Source: HKST-UBA178 sp965223815
GTDB lineage: Bacteria; Pseudomonadota; Gammaproteobacteria; Chromatiales; Chromatiaceae
Direction of reading: 5' to 3'
DNA length: 64,000 nt
NCBI GenBank assembly: GCA_965223815.1
Contig: OZ245019.1
Coordinates: 4,712,001 to 4,776,000 of the forward strand
Notes under the pieces: model-generated
What the model saw: the letters and a program-made list of their open reading frames with translations, nothing else
Told to the model about the DNA's origin: nothing
Databases searched by the model: none
Position numbers and translations under genes: made by a program
Shown: piece after piece, positions 17,340-25,610 of the stretch
Position numbering within the stretch: position 1 is the first letter of the stretch
How the letters are laid out: each line of letters opens with the position of its first letter

Positions 17340-19069
17340 TAGAGCAACCAATCCTTTGAGCCGAACCCACTATTTGCAGGATTGCGCGGCTTGGGTTTGA
17401 CTGGTTTAGCGACTACCGGCGTTTTTGACTCTCTCAAGGTATGAACTTGTAGCATATGCGCAGCTGCGCTATTCAACGCCTCACAATCGAGGTAGTGGTT
17501 GTCACGTCTGATCTTTATCCAGGACACATGGCCGGAGGCTTTCACCAATCGCTGTTCCGCTACCACCTGCTGACAGTAATCATCGTCGGCATTTTGTGGA
17601 ATATGCCAGCCACCAGACTCACCTTCTGGCCAGTCAATGCGAGAGTAGACCCAGGACTTGAAATAGTCCGAATCCAAATGCCACAGCTGCAACCCATGCC
17701 TGATGATCTGCCCCCTGACAGAAACATCGATCCTACTGGCTTTAAGTGGCCTGTCCTGCCGATCATGCCCTTTGGTCGGAAATACAAGGCCGCGAAAGCG
17801 TCGGCAAAACAAATAGATCTGATTGTCCGATCCCCTTGTGCGGCCCGGTTTGAACCCGGAATCAATCAGCATCCGTTTTATCTTTAGGCCTTGGAAATCG
17901 CGCTGAGCGATCTTCGCTAGTTCTTGCCAAACTGGATCATGCTCTGTCTCTCCCCACAACTCCCCGTGACGAAGCAGCCAGGATTCAGAATTGTAACCCC
18001 AACCCCTGATGGCATAGATTAACCGGTCTTTCTGTACATCCACGCCGCAGGTAATGACCTGCACACCTTCCGGTAGTGAATCAAACTCATAGGGTTGGCG
18101 CAGATCGGCCACTCGGCTCCAGTCCGGCGCATCGCCCGACATTTTGTACAGCTCTCCGAAACCGGTGTTGACTACAGCCTGTACCCTTCCCGGAATACCT
18201 GACTGTACCGCCGCGATAAAAGCCTTTGCCCGTTGGCCAAACGACCGCCATGGGGAACAGAGACCCGATATCCAGAAGCTGGCGGTATCGCTCTCATCCA
18301 CCGATCCGAATACTTCGCCATCTGGTGTTACCGACTGCCCCGGTCCAACGAAAACACCTCTTTCATTCATCGCCGACTTGCATTCATCGCCGATCAGTGA
18401 ACCGCACTCAGGACAGGCCAGTTTGGCCTCTTTCAGCGCTCTCTGTGGTGTACACTTCTCCGGCCATTTCAACAGCTCGAATCTCGGAACGAAGTATTCC
18501 CCACAATCCGGGCAGGGCCACGCCCACTCCTGGCGGGTGCCTTCTTCATACAAATCCCATATAGGCGATGCCCCCTCAGTTGTCGGCGTGGAAACTATGA
18601 TTACTTTCCCATCCGGATAAGTTGAGGTCCGAGCTTCAGCGAGCTCCACCGGGTCACCCTCCCCCTCTACGTCATTCTCCATGCGGTCACGCTCATCCAC
18701 CAACACAAGCCCAGCCGGGTGGCTGGCTAGTTCCGTGGCTGACCCCGCCCAACCGAATCCAATCCGCACACCCGCGATCCACTTTTCAGTGATCTTGTTC
18801 TGCTTGCCTTTTGCGAGTTTGTCCCATAGCGAAGGGACAGAGAGGAACATTTTCTTTACCCGGTCACTGGATATCGACTCCACATTCTTTTGAGTGGGAC
18901 CGATATAAAGAATCGGGCAGGGATCGTCATCGAGCCGCCAACCGACCACATTGAGTAAGCCTTCTGTCTTACCCATCTGAGAGCCGCAAGCAACTACGAT
19001 GCGTTGATATTTCGGATTGGCGCAAGCGCGTTGCACCGGGACCATGTAGGGGTTCTGGCACTGCGCCAC
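17339..19069 (-). CDS. phage terminase large subunit, GpA family (N-terminus frameshifted)
   Basis: A 576-residue frame covering most of a GpA-type terminase, the ATPase-nuclease that packages phage DNA. It has the Walker A variant GSQMGKTEG, Walker B GLVLVDERDRM, a Cys4 zinc motif (CPDCGEYF ... CPECGSL), and the nuclease half with GVDVQKDRL and the D-x-G-F region LIDSGFKPGR. The usual N-terminal motif (PPPLRSADQWADQ, LPAGSAEPGPWRSAR) is present just upstream but in another frame, so the gene seems broken by one missing base near 19045, or the assembly has an error. Downstream gene coupled by TAATG. Confidence 0.85.
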   Translation of the reverse strand: MAQCQNPYMVPVQRACANPKYQRIVVACGSQMGKTEGLLNVVGWRLDDDPCPILYIGPTQKNVESISSDRVKKMFLSVPSLWDKLAKGKQNKITEKWIAGVRIGFGWAGSATELASHPAGLVLVDERDRMENDVEGEGDPVELAEARTSTYPDGKVIIVSTPTTEGASPIWDLYEEGTRQEWAWPCPDCGEYFVPRFELLKWPEKCTPQRALKEAKLACPECGSLIGDECKSAMNERGVFVGPGQSVTPDGEVFGSVDESDTASFWISGLCSPWRSFGQRAKAFIAAVQSGIPGRVQAVVNTGFGELYKMSGDAPDWSRVADLRQPYEFDSLPEGVQVITCGVDVQKDRLIYAIRGWGYNSESWLLRHGELWGETEHDPVWQELAKIAQRDFQGLKIKRMLIDSGFKPGRTRGSDNQIYLFCRRFRGLVFPTKGHDRQDRPLKASRIDVSVRGQIIRHGLQLWHLDSDYFKSWVYSRIDWPEGESGGWHIPQNADDDYCQQVVAEQRLVKASGHVSWIKIRRDNHYLDCEALNSAAAHMLQVHTLRESKTPVVAKPVKPKPRNPANSGFGSKDWLL

Positions 19070-19209
19070 GGACCGGGTTCCGCGCTACCTGCTGGAAGCA
19101 CACGGCACTGGTCCGCCCACTGGTCCGCACTTCGCAGCGGCGGCGGGCTGAGAATCCCCGCCCCGTCTTCAACGGCTAGCGTAATCTTTGAGTTTATCCG
19201 CTGCTGCAC
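19043..19209 (-). pseudogene. displaced N-terminal segment of terminase large subunit
   Basis: From a GTG at 19209 this frame encodes ILSPPPLRSADQWADQ and LPAGSAEPGPWRSAR, the canonical GpA N-terminus, then must shift to reach QNPYMVPVQRACANP of the main frame. Adding one base within AGAACCCC would restore continuity. It overlaps the end of the small-subunit gene. Confidence 0.7.
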
Positions 19210-19639
19210 TGCGAATCCTCCGAGTCTCTTCGAATAATCGATTGCGTATTACTGCCGGATCGCCAACCCCAGCCAGCTCCCCCGCCACACGCCCGGCCAG
19301 ACCATCCAGTTGTGTCGCGACAATGGTCATGGCCTCCATGAATGTCTGACGGACCTGAGAGAATGAGACCAGTTCTTTCTTCTTCTCTTCCGTCTCCAGC
19401 TCAACCTTCTTCCGCTGCGCGATAATCAGCAGCGTTTTCTCCGTTGCCATATCTCCGGCATTCTGGCCATCCGCCTGGTATTGCCCCCAGGTCTGAATAC
19501 ATTGAGCAAGGTCATATCGCGCTTTTTTCACGGGTTTGAAAACACCTGCTTTAACCAGCCGATAGAACTGCCGCTCAGACAGCCCTACAAGCTCCCTCAC
19601 GGTCTTTTGGGGGACGCAGGCAGTATCTTCAATATTCAT
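19169..19639 (-). CDS. terminase small subunit, Nu1-like
   Basis: A 156-residue DNA-binding protein with an N-terminal winged HTH (KTVRELVGLSERQFYRLVKA) and a long helical region (KTLLIIAQRKKVELETEEKK) as in Nu1/TerS proteins that recognise packaging sites. The C-terminus (RNRLFEETRRIRSAAADKL) is typical. It lies directly upstream of TerL and overlaps its N-terminal coding region. In satellites, a private TerS commonly redirects helper packaging; here it is paired with its own TerL. Confidence 0.82.
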   Translation of the reverse strand: MNIEDTACVPQKTVRELVGLSERQFYRLVKAGVFKPVKKARYDLAQCIQTWGQYQADGQNAGDMATEKTLLIIAQRKKVELETEEKKKELVSFSQVRQTFMEAMTIVATQLDGLAGRVAGELAGVGDPAVIRNRLFEETRRIRSAAADKLKDYASR

Positions 19640-19732
19640 CTATTAACCTTCCTGTCGTAACTCTGTGGCGCCACAAACTCTTGAAGACCGGGCCGCATAG
19701 ACCCCCGAGGTAAGACCCCCCAGGAGAACCTT

Positions 19733-19969
19733 TCAATGCTCTATCTCCTCTTCGTCTGGCGATAGCACGATCAGGCTAGTAATCATCTGCTCCAGTAGAG
19801 TCAGCTGTCCCAGCAAATAGATTGCTCGGTTCTCATCTACCTGACCGACAAAGAGCATGTCTGGCCCATCTCTACCGACATACACAGCACCCAGGGCGTC
19901 AATCTCTCCGGCCTCTGCCTTGTCCAGTAGCTCTCGTAGAAACTCTTCGGGTTTGACTGGTTCAATCAT
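19733..19969 (-). CDS. small acidic hypothetical protein
   Basis: A 78-residue acidic protein (MIEPVKPEEFLRELLDKAEA ... VLSPDEEEIEH). The ATG at 19969 overlaps the stop of the gp10-like gene (ATGA), which decides the start over a longer frame from 20140 that overlaps that gene. Function unknown; the coupling suggests it belongs to the packaging/late operon. Confidence 0.6.
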   Translation of the reverse strand: MIEPVKPEEFLRELLDKAEAGEIDALGAVYVGRDGPDMLFVGQVDENRAIYLLGQLTLLEQMITSLIVLSPDEEEIEH

Positions 19970-20616
19970 TTCGCTGTCCTCAATGCATACTTCAAAGCCT
20001 TGTTGAATTCCCGTTCGAAGTTGTTCTTGAATACCCGTTCGGCTGTTCCATAGAAATCGAACTCGGGTTGATAGCTGGGCTTTGGTACGAACAACAGAAC
20101 CGGTTTCACCTGCCTTCCCTTGCGTCCGTATCGTTGCCAAATCCCTGTGAATCCTCTGATGGTTGCGATGAAGTATTTGCCGCCACGGGTGGTCGCACCT
20201 TCGACAATCTTCCGAATCATTGCCCTGCCAACATTACCGTACTGATTGAGCCTTACGCCTGGACCCGGTACCGCGTACATATTCGAGGGAAGCAAACCTT
20301 TAGCACGAAGCGCCTGCTCGAATCCCTTACTCAGCCGGGCCTGCTTTTTAACATGGTGGGCGATGTACTGAGCCGTGATCGGTTTGATTGAAACACTGGC
20401 TTCTAGCTTCTTTGGTGTCGCCTTGGTGAATTTCACCGACCGCTGCGTGAAAGGCGTGGGATTCTCAAAAGTGTCGCGAATTTCCTTCTCGATCTCTTTT
20501 TTGGCTTCATTTCCAAGCCGGGTCAGCGTCAGCGCACCAGCGAACCGCATTTGTTTTGCATCCTTCTCTATTGCCTTAATCGCTTCCCTTGTGCCTTTTT
20601 CGATTATGTCAAACAT
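19966..20616 (-). CDS. HK97 gp10-like / minor tail-type phage protein
   Basis: A 216-residue basic protein with features of phage head-tail or minor tail proteins: MFDIIEKGTREAIKAIEKDA, NPTPFTQRSVKF, GGKYFIATIRGFTGIWQRYG and a C-terminal FNKALKYALRTAK. The assignment to the gp10-like group is by general resemblance. It is the only morphogenesis-like gene in the element besides the terminase. It is followed by an ATGA-coupled small gene and preceded, 4 bp away, by the BCCP-like gene. Confidence 0.6.
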   Translation of the reverse strand: MFDIIEKGTREAIKAIEKDAKQMRFAGALTLTRLGNEAKKEIEKEIRDTFENPTPFTQRSVKFTKATPKKLEASVSIKPITAQYIAHHVKKQARLSKGFEQALRAKGLLPSNMYAVPGPGVRLNQYGNVGRAMIRKIVEGATTRGGKYFIATIRGFTGIWQRYGRKGRQVKPVLLFVPKPSYQPEFDFYGTAERVFKNNFEREFNKALKYALRTAK

Positions 20617-20620
20617 GACT

Positions 20621-20986
20621 TCACTCCTCTGGTTTGATCACAAACAATGGCTGGCCCTGCTCAACCTTCATCCCATTTTCTGCTTGTATCTCTTGAATAA
20701 TCCCTGTCTGGTTGGACTCAATTTGGTTCGTGATGCCGTCAGCACTGATAATGCACAATGGGTCTCCTTCGGATACACGCTGACCAACGTGTACAAACCA
20801 TTCTGCCTTTGAGCTGGGAGACCTATAGAACACGCCATCCAATGGTGCAGAGATTACATTCACGCCGGGTGGGATATTTGAAGAGCGGACAATCCGGACC
20901 AATTGCTTGCCGTCTCGAATTTCTAGTTCTGTGAAGCTGCTATCTTCTGCAACCTTAATCAACTTACATAGATCATTTGTTTTCAT
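20621..20986 (-). CDS. AccB/BCCP-like protein lacking the biotin-accepting lysine
   Basis: A 121-residue protein collinear with the acetyl-CoA carboxylase biotin carrier AccB. The N-terminal segment MKTNDLCKLIKVAEDSSFTE and LEIRDGKQLVRIVRSS matches AccB's N-terminus, a linker follows, and residues ~43-118 form the biotinyl barrel (SAPLDGVFYRSP, VGQRVSEGDPLCII, QIESNQTGIIQEI). Where AccB has EAMKM, this protein has S81-A-D-G84-I, so the acceptor lysine is replaced by glycine and it cannot be biotinylated there. ATG at 20986 has AAGGTGG upstream and overlaps the preceding stop. Plant BADC proteins of the same kind inhibit acetyl-CoA carboxylase; a similar role is inference. Confidence 0.8.
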   Translation of the reverse strand: MKTNDLCKLIKVAEDSSFTELEIRDGKQLVRIVRSSNIPPGVNVISAPLDGVFYRSPSSKAEWFVHVGQRVSEGDPLCIISADGITNQIESNQTGIIQEIQAENGMKVEQGQPLFVIKPEE

Positions 20987-21570
20987 GTGATTACCACCTT
21001 TTTGGTAGAGCTCGAATTCCGCAATATCTCCAAACACTCATCAACAGACACGCAGTGCTGCACAAGCAATGCTTCGGCGAGTGACTCGACAGCAGGCCAC
21101 AGCCCGGTCAGAATCGCCTTGGAAAGTTGCTGGCAATAGTACACAGGCTGAGGGTGGCCAAACCCCCAGGCTAGTGCTTTGTTCAAATTGGTATAATCAT
21201 GACTGCCTGGAAACACCGGCCCACTGACGGTTAAATCATGGTGCAATAGCTCCGCCTGCAGTCCTGCCGCATACCACGCTCCTAATTCCAGAGCCACTTT
21301 TTGTTTTAGCGCGAGTGGAATCTCCGAATCATCTAGGCCTGAAGAACCATTTTTGAGAGTCACTCGGCCTCGGAGTACCTCTTTCTCGTTAGTGGGAATC
21401 TCCAACTCAGCTTTATCTATGGGCAGGCAGAAAAACAGCCCCACAATAGCGTGCCCGGCCTCGTGAAAAGCGAGTGTCTCCACATCTGGTGGTCGCCGGG
21501 GTATGGAAGAGATTGGAAATACTCGGGTTAACCAACTCTTTGGAGGGAACTCTATTGTCGGACTATTCAT
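20983..21570 (-). CDS. M41-like (FtsH peptidase-type) HEAGH protein without AAA domain
   Basis: A 195-residue protein with VETLAFHEAGHAIVGLFF, the HExxH zinc site of M41 peptidases in its FtsH-like HEAGH form, and a later GSHDYTNLNKALAWGFG that could supply the third acidic ligand. There is no AAA+ ATPase domain or membrane span, so it is a free-standing domain about the size of an FtsH peptidase domain. Its stop overlaps the start of the BCCP-like gene (ATGA) and its start overlaps the upstream gene. Peptidase activity and target are unknown. Confidence 0.7.
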   Translation of the reverse strand: MNSPTIEFPPKSWLTRVFPISSIPRRPPDVETLAFHEAGHAIVGLFFCLPIDKAELEIPTNEKEVLRGRVTLKNGSSGLDDSEIPLALKQKVALELGAWYAAGLQAELLHHDLTVSGPVFPGSHDYTNLNKALAWGFGHPQPVYYCQQLSKAILTGLWPAVESLAEALLVQHCVSVDECLEILRNSSSTKKVVIT

Positions 21571-21881
21571 GCCTCTTCCACCATCTGCCTTGCAATCTGC
21601 CTGACTCCTGGTCGCATCAGTGCTGCCTTAGTGCAAGCCACCTTTAGGACATCCCGCGCTACCTCTTCTGTTATGAGAGGTTCGTAATCAGGGTGGATGT
21701 AGTGCTTGACGATGTAGGGGATATCGAGACCTTGCTTGCGCAGGTGGTCTTTGTCACAGACCAGTAGGCAGGCGACGTCTTCGTCGCTCAGTTCGTTCAG
21801 CTTATCGCTCAAAAGCACTTGCGCTTGTAGTTCCCAATCAGCAACGATGCTTTTCGTTGGGTGGTCGATTACGTTATTCAT
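21567..21881 (-). CDS. hypothetical protein in the ATGA-coupled chain
   Basis: A 104-residue protein (MNNVIDHPTKSIVADWELQA) with a charged central part. It overlaps both neighbours by ATGA junctions. I do not recognise a family. The tight packing with the HEAGH and BCCP-like genes argues for one transcript and stoichiometric translation. Confidence 0.65.
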   Translation of the reverse strand: MNNVIDHPTKSIVADWELQAQVLLSDKLNELSDEDVACLLVCDKDHLRKQGLDIPYIVKHYIHPDYEPLITEEVARDVLKVACTKAALMRPGVRQIARQMVEEA

Positions 21882-22069
21882 TGTCTGCTCTCCACAGTCA
21901 CAGCAGGATTACAATCGCAAGGCATGTGCCGCCAGTGATCGCAATCGTCGGCATGTGCAATGGTGACGACTTGCACCTCACCCGGATTAGGTGGGCAAGT
22001 TCCGATCAATTTGCCCAGGTAACTCGGGCGCCGTTTTCGTGATTTATAGGGTCTACTTTTCCTGCTCAT
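21878..22069 (-). CDS. small Cys/His-rich basic protein
   Basis: A 63-residue protein starting MSRKSRPYKSRKRRPSYLGK and ending CDHWRHMPCDCNPAVTVESR-Q. Cysteines and histidines could form a small zinc site. ATG at 22069 has AGGAG ten bases upstream; an ATG at 22108 is possible. ATGA overlap with the next gene. First gene of the chain after the 250-bp repeat-rich gap. Confidence 0.5.
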   Translation of the reverse strand: MSRKSRPYKSRKRRPSYLGKLIGTCPPNPGEVQVVTIAHADDCDHWRHMPCDCNPAVTVESRQ

Positions 22070-22144
22070 TTCGTGACTTCTCCTGACAGACAAACAACGA
22101 ATTTCCATCTCCACAGGTGTTACAACCGGTGGGTTGTGACACCC

Positions 22145-22322
22145 AGGGGGGTGGGGGGTATTCTTTGTGCAAACCAACAAACCGTAAAAAGTGTAATAAC
22201 TGTGCAAACCCAGTATCCATAAGGACTCCCAGCCATCGACGCCCCAATTTTGTGGATATTTTGGGGTTGGGTTTGTCGGTTTGTACGGTTTGACGCCCCC
22301 CCCCCGGTTATTACGGTTTGTC
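22145..22322. promoter_or_regulatory. repeat-rich intergenic region, possible replication origin or operator
   Basis: Between the primase-helicase stop and the next gene lie repeated GGTTTGT motifs: three in tandem at 22270-22292, one at 22315-22321, and the inverse ACAAACCG at 22178-22185. G-tracts lie at 22145-22159 and a run of ten Cs at 22296-22305. Iteron-like repeats beside a primase gene suggest an origin; a promoter/operator for the late operon is an alternative. Confidence 0.4.
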
Positions 22323-24318
22323 ACCCTCTTGACGCCTTCCTGTACGCCTCAGTTTCAGCCCCGATCAGGCTATAAACCTTCGCATTATTGACATCCCGTT
22401 TGACCTCCCAAACGATCCCCGTGAGCCGATTCAGGGCAGCGCGTAATCCCCGTGTGGAAACTTCTCCGGCCAGCGGATCTTTCGATTTCTCCTTCGCCTT
22501 CAGGATCTCCGTTTGATTCTTTGGACCATCAGCCAGCAGCCCCTTCACAAACAGAAGCTCAGATTCGTACTGATCTTGAATCTCACGCTCAGTCTTTTCT
22601 CTGGATGCCCGGCTGGCCTGCGAGTCATCGAGGCGAGTTATGCTGTCGATGATGTCCCGGTAGTGCATTCCCTGCCTTTTCTCATACTGATATGAAACCT
22701 TGGGGATGATGTCCCCTCGGTCTTTCTCCCGGCGAAACAGTACAGTCTGGACTTCATCGCTCTTCTCCGACATGCGGTACATGGAATAGGCGCAGTCGAT
22801 ATCGTTCATGGTGTCGCCGGTGCCCTCATAGACCAGGTTGCCGTCAGCGTCCGGATGCTTATTGGCATGTCCGGCAATAATCACCGTAGCGCCTTTCGTA
22901 ACGAGGCCCCGCAACGTCTCATACAGCGCGGCTTGAGCCCGCTTATCCATCATGTCAGTGAATTTTTTCAGGGTGTCCATAATGACGACTTTCCCATTGA
23001 CCCCATCTGACTGTGCGAGAGCGACCAGGAGATTGAGAACATCCTGGGGAGACACCCCCGCCTCCTGCGGGCTGATCATTTGGAAGCCATTCTCTTGGGC
23101 TATCTTCGCTTTGGTGTAGAGGCCCTTATAGTTGTCATCGGCGTTGATATAGAAGACGTCCTCACCTTTTACCCGCTCGTCACGGATAGCCTCGATAATG
23201 AAATAGAGGAATAGCAGGGTCTTTCCCGTATTCGGCCAGGCGTAGAACAGCGTCATAAGGCCCGCCAGTGCCATCTCGCGGAATATGTAGTAATCGTTTT
23301 TAAGGTTGGTTTCCATTTCATCAAGCCGGTTGGTTGCGGATAAGCTTTTTAGTTGATCCAAGACTTCGCCAACAGGTTTCGCCAGTTCCTGAACGAATGT
23401 CGGTATGCTCTGGAACAAGGCAGCTGTTTCGGCTGTGACTTCAGCTCTCGCCTTGGGGATCTGGTTGCCGATCCACTTCATGGCCCGCTGGATATCTCCC
23501 CTGCTTTGCTCAAGTGGCTTTTCCGAGATCGCGTTTACCGGATCCGTCATGACTGCGTAGATTATTGGATCGTCAAGACGCGCCTTTATCAGGTCTTTTA
23601 AAGCCCCGTAGATTGCTTCTGAGCGGCTCGGGTACTTACCCTCGGCATTGCCTTCACGGATAAGCTTTATCGTCCAGGAAGACAGCCCTAACGTCTCCAG
23701 CGCTACAGACACACCGACTTGTGGAGTCACAGCATTGAGGCCCACAGGTGCCGCTGTTGGGGTATTCCCAATCAACTCTCGCCATACCCTGAGCAGCCCA
23801 TCCGGCAATACTGGTAGGTTCCGGTAGTCGCCGATCCACACATACGGCTTGCCGGTATCGGGATGGATGGAGGGTGGCAGCACATCCTGAACAGTCAGTC
23901 CGTCAGCAGTCGCACAACGGAAATCGATCATGTCTTCTGTTGGATCGGATGGGCTTTTTACTTTCCTTTCTGGAAGTGGGCCAACCCCCACCGGCAACCG
24001 GTAGAGTAACTTCGCCCGGTCATCCCTGCCGCTGGATACCTGAACACTCTGGTCATCCATGAGCAAAGCCTCCAGATTAATACCTCTCTCCGCCAGCCAT
24101 TGCTCCGCTGCCTGGTATTGATCGATATCGATTGCGCAGGTTCCGCTATAGGCATGCGCTAAGCCGATATTTCCACCGTTTAACTGGCGCGCTTGCTCCA
24201 CAGTCGCTATACAGAGTGGCCGGGTATTCCACCCCTCAATCGTGGGTCCCTTCCTCCCAGAGGGGATCGGCACCAGCACGAAGCCGGATTGGATGTATTC
24301 GACTGCGGGGGAGCTCAT
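22321..24318 (-). CDS. bifunctional primase-polymerase / RepA-type helicase
   Basis: A 665-residue replication protein. Residues ~15-190 form an archaeo-eukaryotic-type prim-pol domain (FVLVPIPSGRKGPTIEGWNT, CAIDIDQYQAAEQWL, HPDTGKPYVWIGDYR). Residues ~350-560 form a RecA/RepA-like ATPase with Walker A FYAWPNTGKTLL and Walker B KVVIMDTLKKF. The C-terminal ~80 residues look like a winged-helix region. It should initiate and unwind element DNA. Such fusions are typical of satellites and some temperate phages. About 40 bp downstream of the TOPRIM gene in the same operon. Confidence 0.85.
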   Translation of the reverse strand: MSSPAVEYIQSGFVLVPIPSGRKGPTIEGWNTRPLCIATVEQARQLNGGNIGLAHAYSGTCAIDIDQYQAAEQWLAERGINLEALLMDDQSVQVSSGRDDRAKLLYRLPVGVGPLPERKVKSPSDPTEDMIDFRCATADGLTVQDVLPPSIHPDTGKPYVWIGDYRNLPVLPDGLLRVWRELIGNTPTAAPVGLNAVTPQVGVSVALETLGLSSWTIKLIREGNAEGKYPSRSEAIYGALKDLIKARLDDPIIYAVMTDPVNAISEKPLEQSRGDIQRAMKWIGNQIPKARAEVTAETAALFQSIPTFVQELAKPVGEVLDQLKSLSATNRLDEMETNLKNDYYIFREMALAGLMTLFYAWPNTGKTLLFLYFIIEAIRDERVKGEDVFYINADDNYKGLYTKAKIAQENGFQMISPQEAGVSPQDVLNLLVALAQSDGVNGKVVIMDTLKKFTDMMDKRAQAALYETLRGLVTKGATVIIAGHANKHPDADGNLVYEGTGDTMNDIDCAYSMYRMSEKSDEVQTVLFRREKDRGDIIPKVSYQYEKRQGMHYRDIIDSITRLDDSQASRASREKTEREIQDQYESELLFVKGLLADGPKNQTEILKAKEKSKDPLAGEVSTRGLRAALNRLTGIVWEVKRDVNNAKVYSLIGAETEAYRKASRG

Positions 24319-24358
24319 AGCCTGCTTACGAGCTCCCAGACGCTATCGCTTAACTTGC

Positions 24359-25294
24359 TCATTGGCCTAATCCCTCGATCACTTCGGATAGCGTATCCCG
24401 CTCGGCCCGTTCGATCCGGTGGGTGTTCTCCAGAATCTCTTTGTCGATATGCTGGATGATGCATTCCCGAACCATCTTCCGAAGCGTATCCGGGTGAATG
24501 GCATCGACCTCTACGGATTCGCCTTTGAAGTTCTTGGCCCGAGTGTCTGTTTTCTTGGTTGGGCGAGTTTGTAGGTCTAGGTCAACAATTTGATCCGGTA
24601 AGACCGCCACACGCTTGAAGTAGATCTCGTCACTGATATCAAACATCAGTGCCCGAGCAGCTGCTTCCGCCCCCCTCTTCAGCGCATCGTTGAAATATGC
24701 TTTATCTGCGAGCTCCCTAAGCTCGCTGTTCACATGCCGGGGGATATCCACCCCGCTGGGATCGTGATCCCCGAAGTAATAGAGGTAGGTCGGCTTATCG
24801 GTGGCTGCGATGGTCTGGGCCGCTTGAGCCAGGTAGGAATAGGAGGGATAGCCTCGCGTCACCATCAAGGGGACATCCCATTCACTGGTCACGTCATAGA
24901 GCACCCCCGACAAGGCATCCTTCTCCAGCCAGATTTCCACATAAGCATCCTGGTCCCGCCACAATGCCCGGCGATAGAGTTCCTGTGATTCCTCCAGCAT
25001 CGTCTTTAGATCGTTGTGGGTATTGGGCTTACGCATCCAGCGGGTGTTGTCCGCGATCCAATGCCAGGGGAGCTCATCGTTTCTGCGCATTTGTGTGAGC
25101 AACCGAACGATGGTCCCCTTGTACTCCTGTTCAGACTTAGCGATCAGCCCCAGCGATACAGCTTGATAGAAGATCTGGCGAACGGTCATCGGCTTCATCT
25201 CTTTAACGATGTGGTAGAGATGAGCCTTGAGGTATTCGATCTCTGCTTTTGTGCGTCTATGCGTTCTCACCACAGATGCTCCGCTTAACTTCAT
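24359..25294 (-). CDS. Spo11/TopoVI-A-like TOPRIM protein
   Basis: A 311-residue protein with an N-terminal helical/winged segment (MTVRQIFYQAVSLGLIAKSE) and a TOPRIM-like core: the acidic EIWLEKDALSGVLYDV, MVTRGYPSYSYLAQAAQ and YYFGDHDPSGVDIPRHV. The E-K-x-A and D-x-D-P-x-G pattern is that of the metal site in TopoVI-A/Spo11 rather than DnaG. The catalytic tyrosine of topoisomerases cannot be assigned with confidence. It lies upstream of the primase-helicase, so a role in element replication or DNA processing is likely. Also met in mobile elements as an uncharacterised protein. Confidence 0.7.
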   Translation of the reverse strand: MKLSGASVVRTHRRTKAEIEYLKAHLYHIVKEMKPMTVRQIFYQAVSLGLIAKSEQEYKGTIVRLLTQMRRNDELPWHWIADNTRWMRKPNTHNDLKTMLEESQELYRRALWRDQDAYVEIWLEKDALSGVLYDVTSEWDVPLMVTRGYPSYSYLAQAAQTIAATDKPTYLYYFGDHDPSGVDIPRHVNSELRELADKAYFNDALKRGAEAAARALMFDISDEIYFKRVAVLPDQIVDLDLQTRPTKKTDTRAKNFKGESVEVDAIHPDTLRKMVRECIIQHIDKEILENTHRIERAERDTLSEVIEGLGQ

Positions 25295-25610
25295 TCAACG
25301 AGTTATTGTGTACTACTCGATCCGCCGCCCGTTCGATAGCGTCCAGTGTGTGGACCAAATCAGCTACCCCGGACAATCCCCAGGCGCATTCACTGATGAG
25401 CGCCGGGGATGGGCTATCCTCGTTTTCATCGGCAGCGATGGCTACCAGGCAGTTAACGGAGCGCAGCGTAACGACCATTTGAGATTTGAAGTTCGCTACG
25501 GCTTCGGCGATTTCTGATGCAGTTTCCGGGGTGATCTGAAACCGCAGCCTGCGCCCACTCACGGGAACTTTTTCACCCCAAAACATTGTGTCCAAGTCTG
25601 AGGTAGTCAT
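25257..25610 (-). CDS. hypothetical protein of early region
   Basis: A 117-residue acidic protein (MTTSDLDTMFWGEKVPVSGR) with no recognised domain. Its 3' end overlaps the TOPRIM gene start by 38 bp and its start overlaps the upstream stop by ATGA. The overlap is large for unrelated genes, so the TOPRIM protein might start a little later. Confidence 0.55.
   Translation of the reverse strand: MTTSDLDTMFWGEKVPVSGRRLRFQITPETASEIAEAVANFKSQMVVTLRSVNCLVAIAADENEDSPSPALISECAWGLSGVADLVHTLDAIERAADRVVHNNSLNEVKRSICGENA

Noticed and set aside
20068..20391. Plus-strand frames opposite the gp10-like and terminase genes.
   Set aside because: They are shadows of the leftward operon, which has consistent ATGA overlaps and recognisable products.
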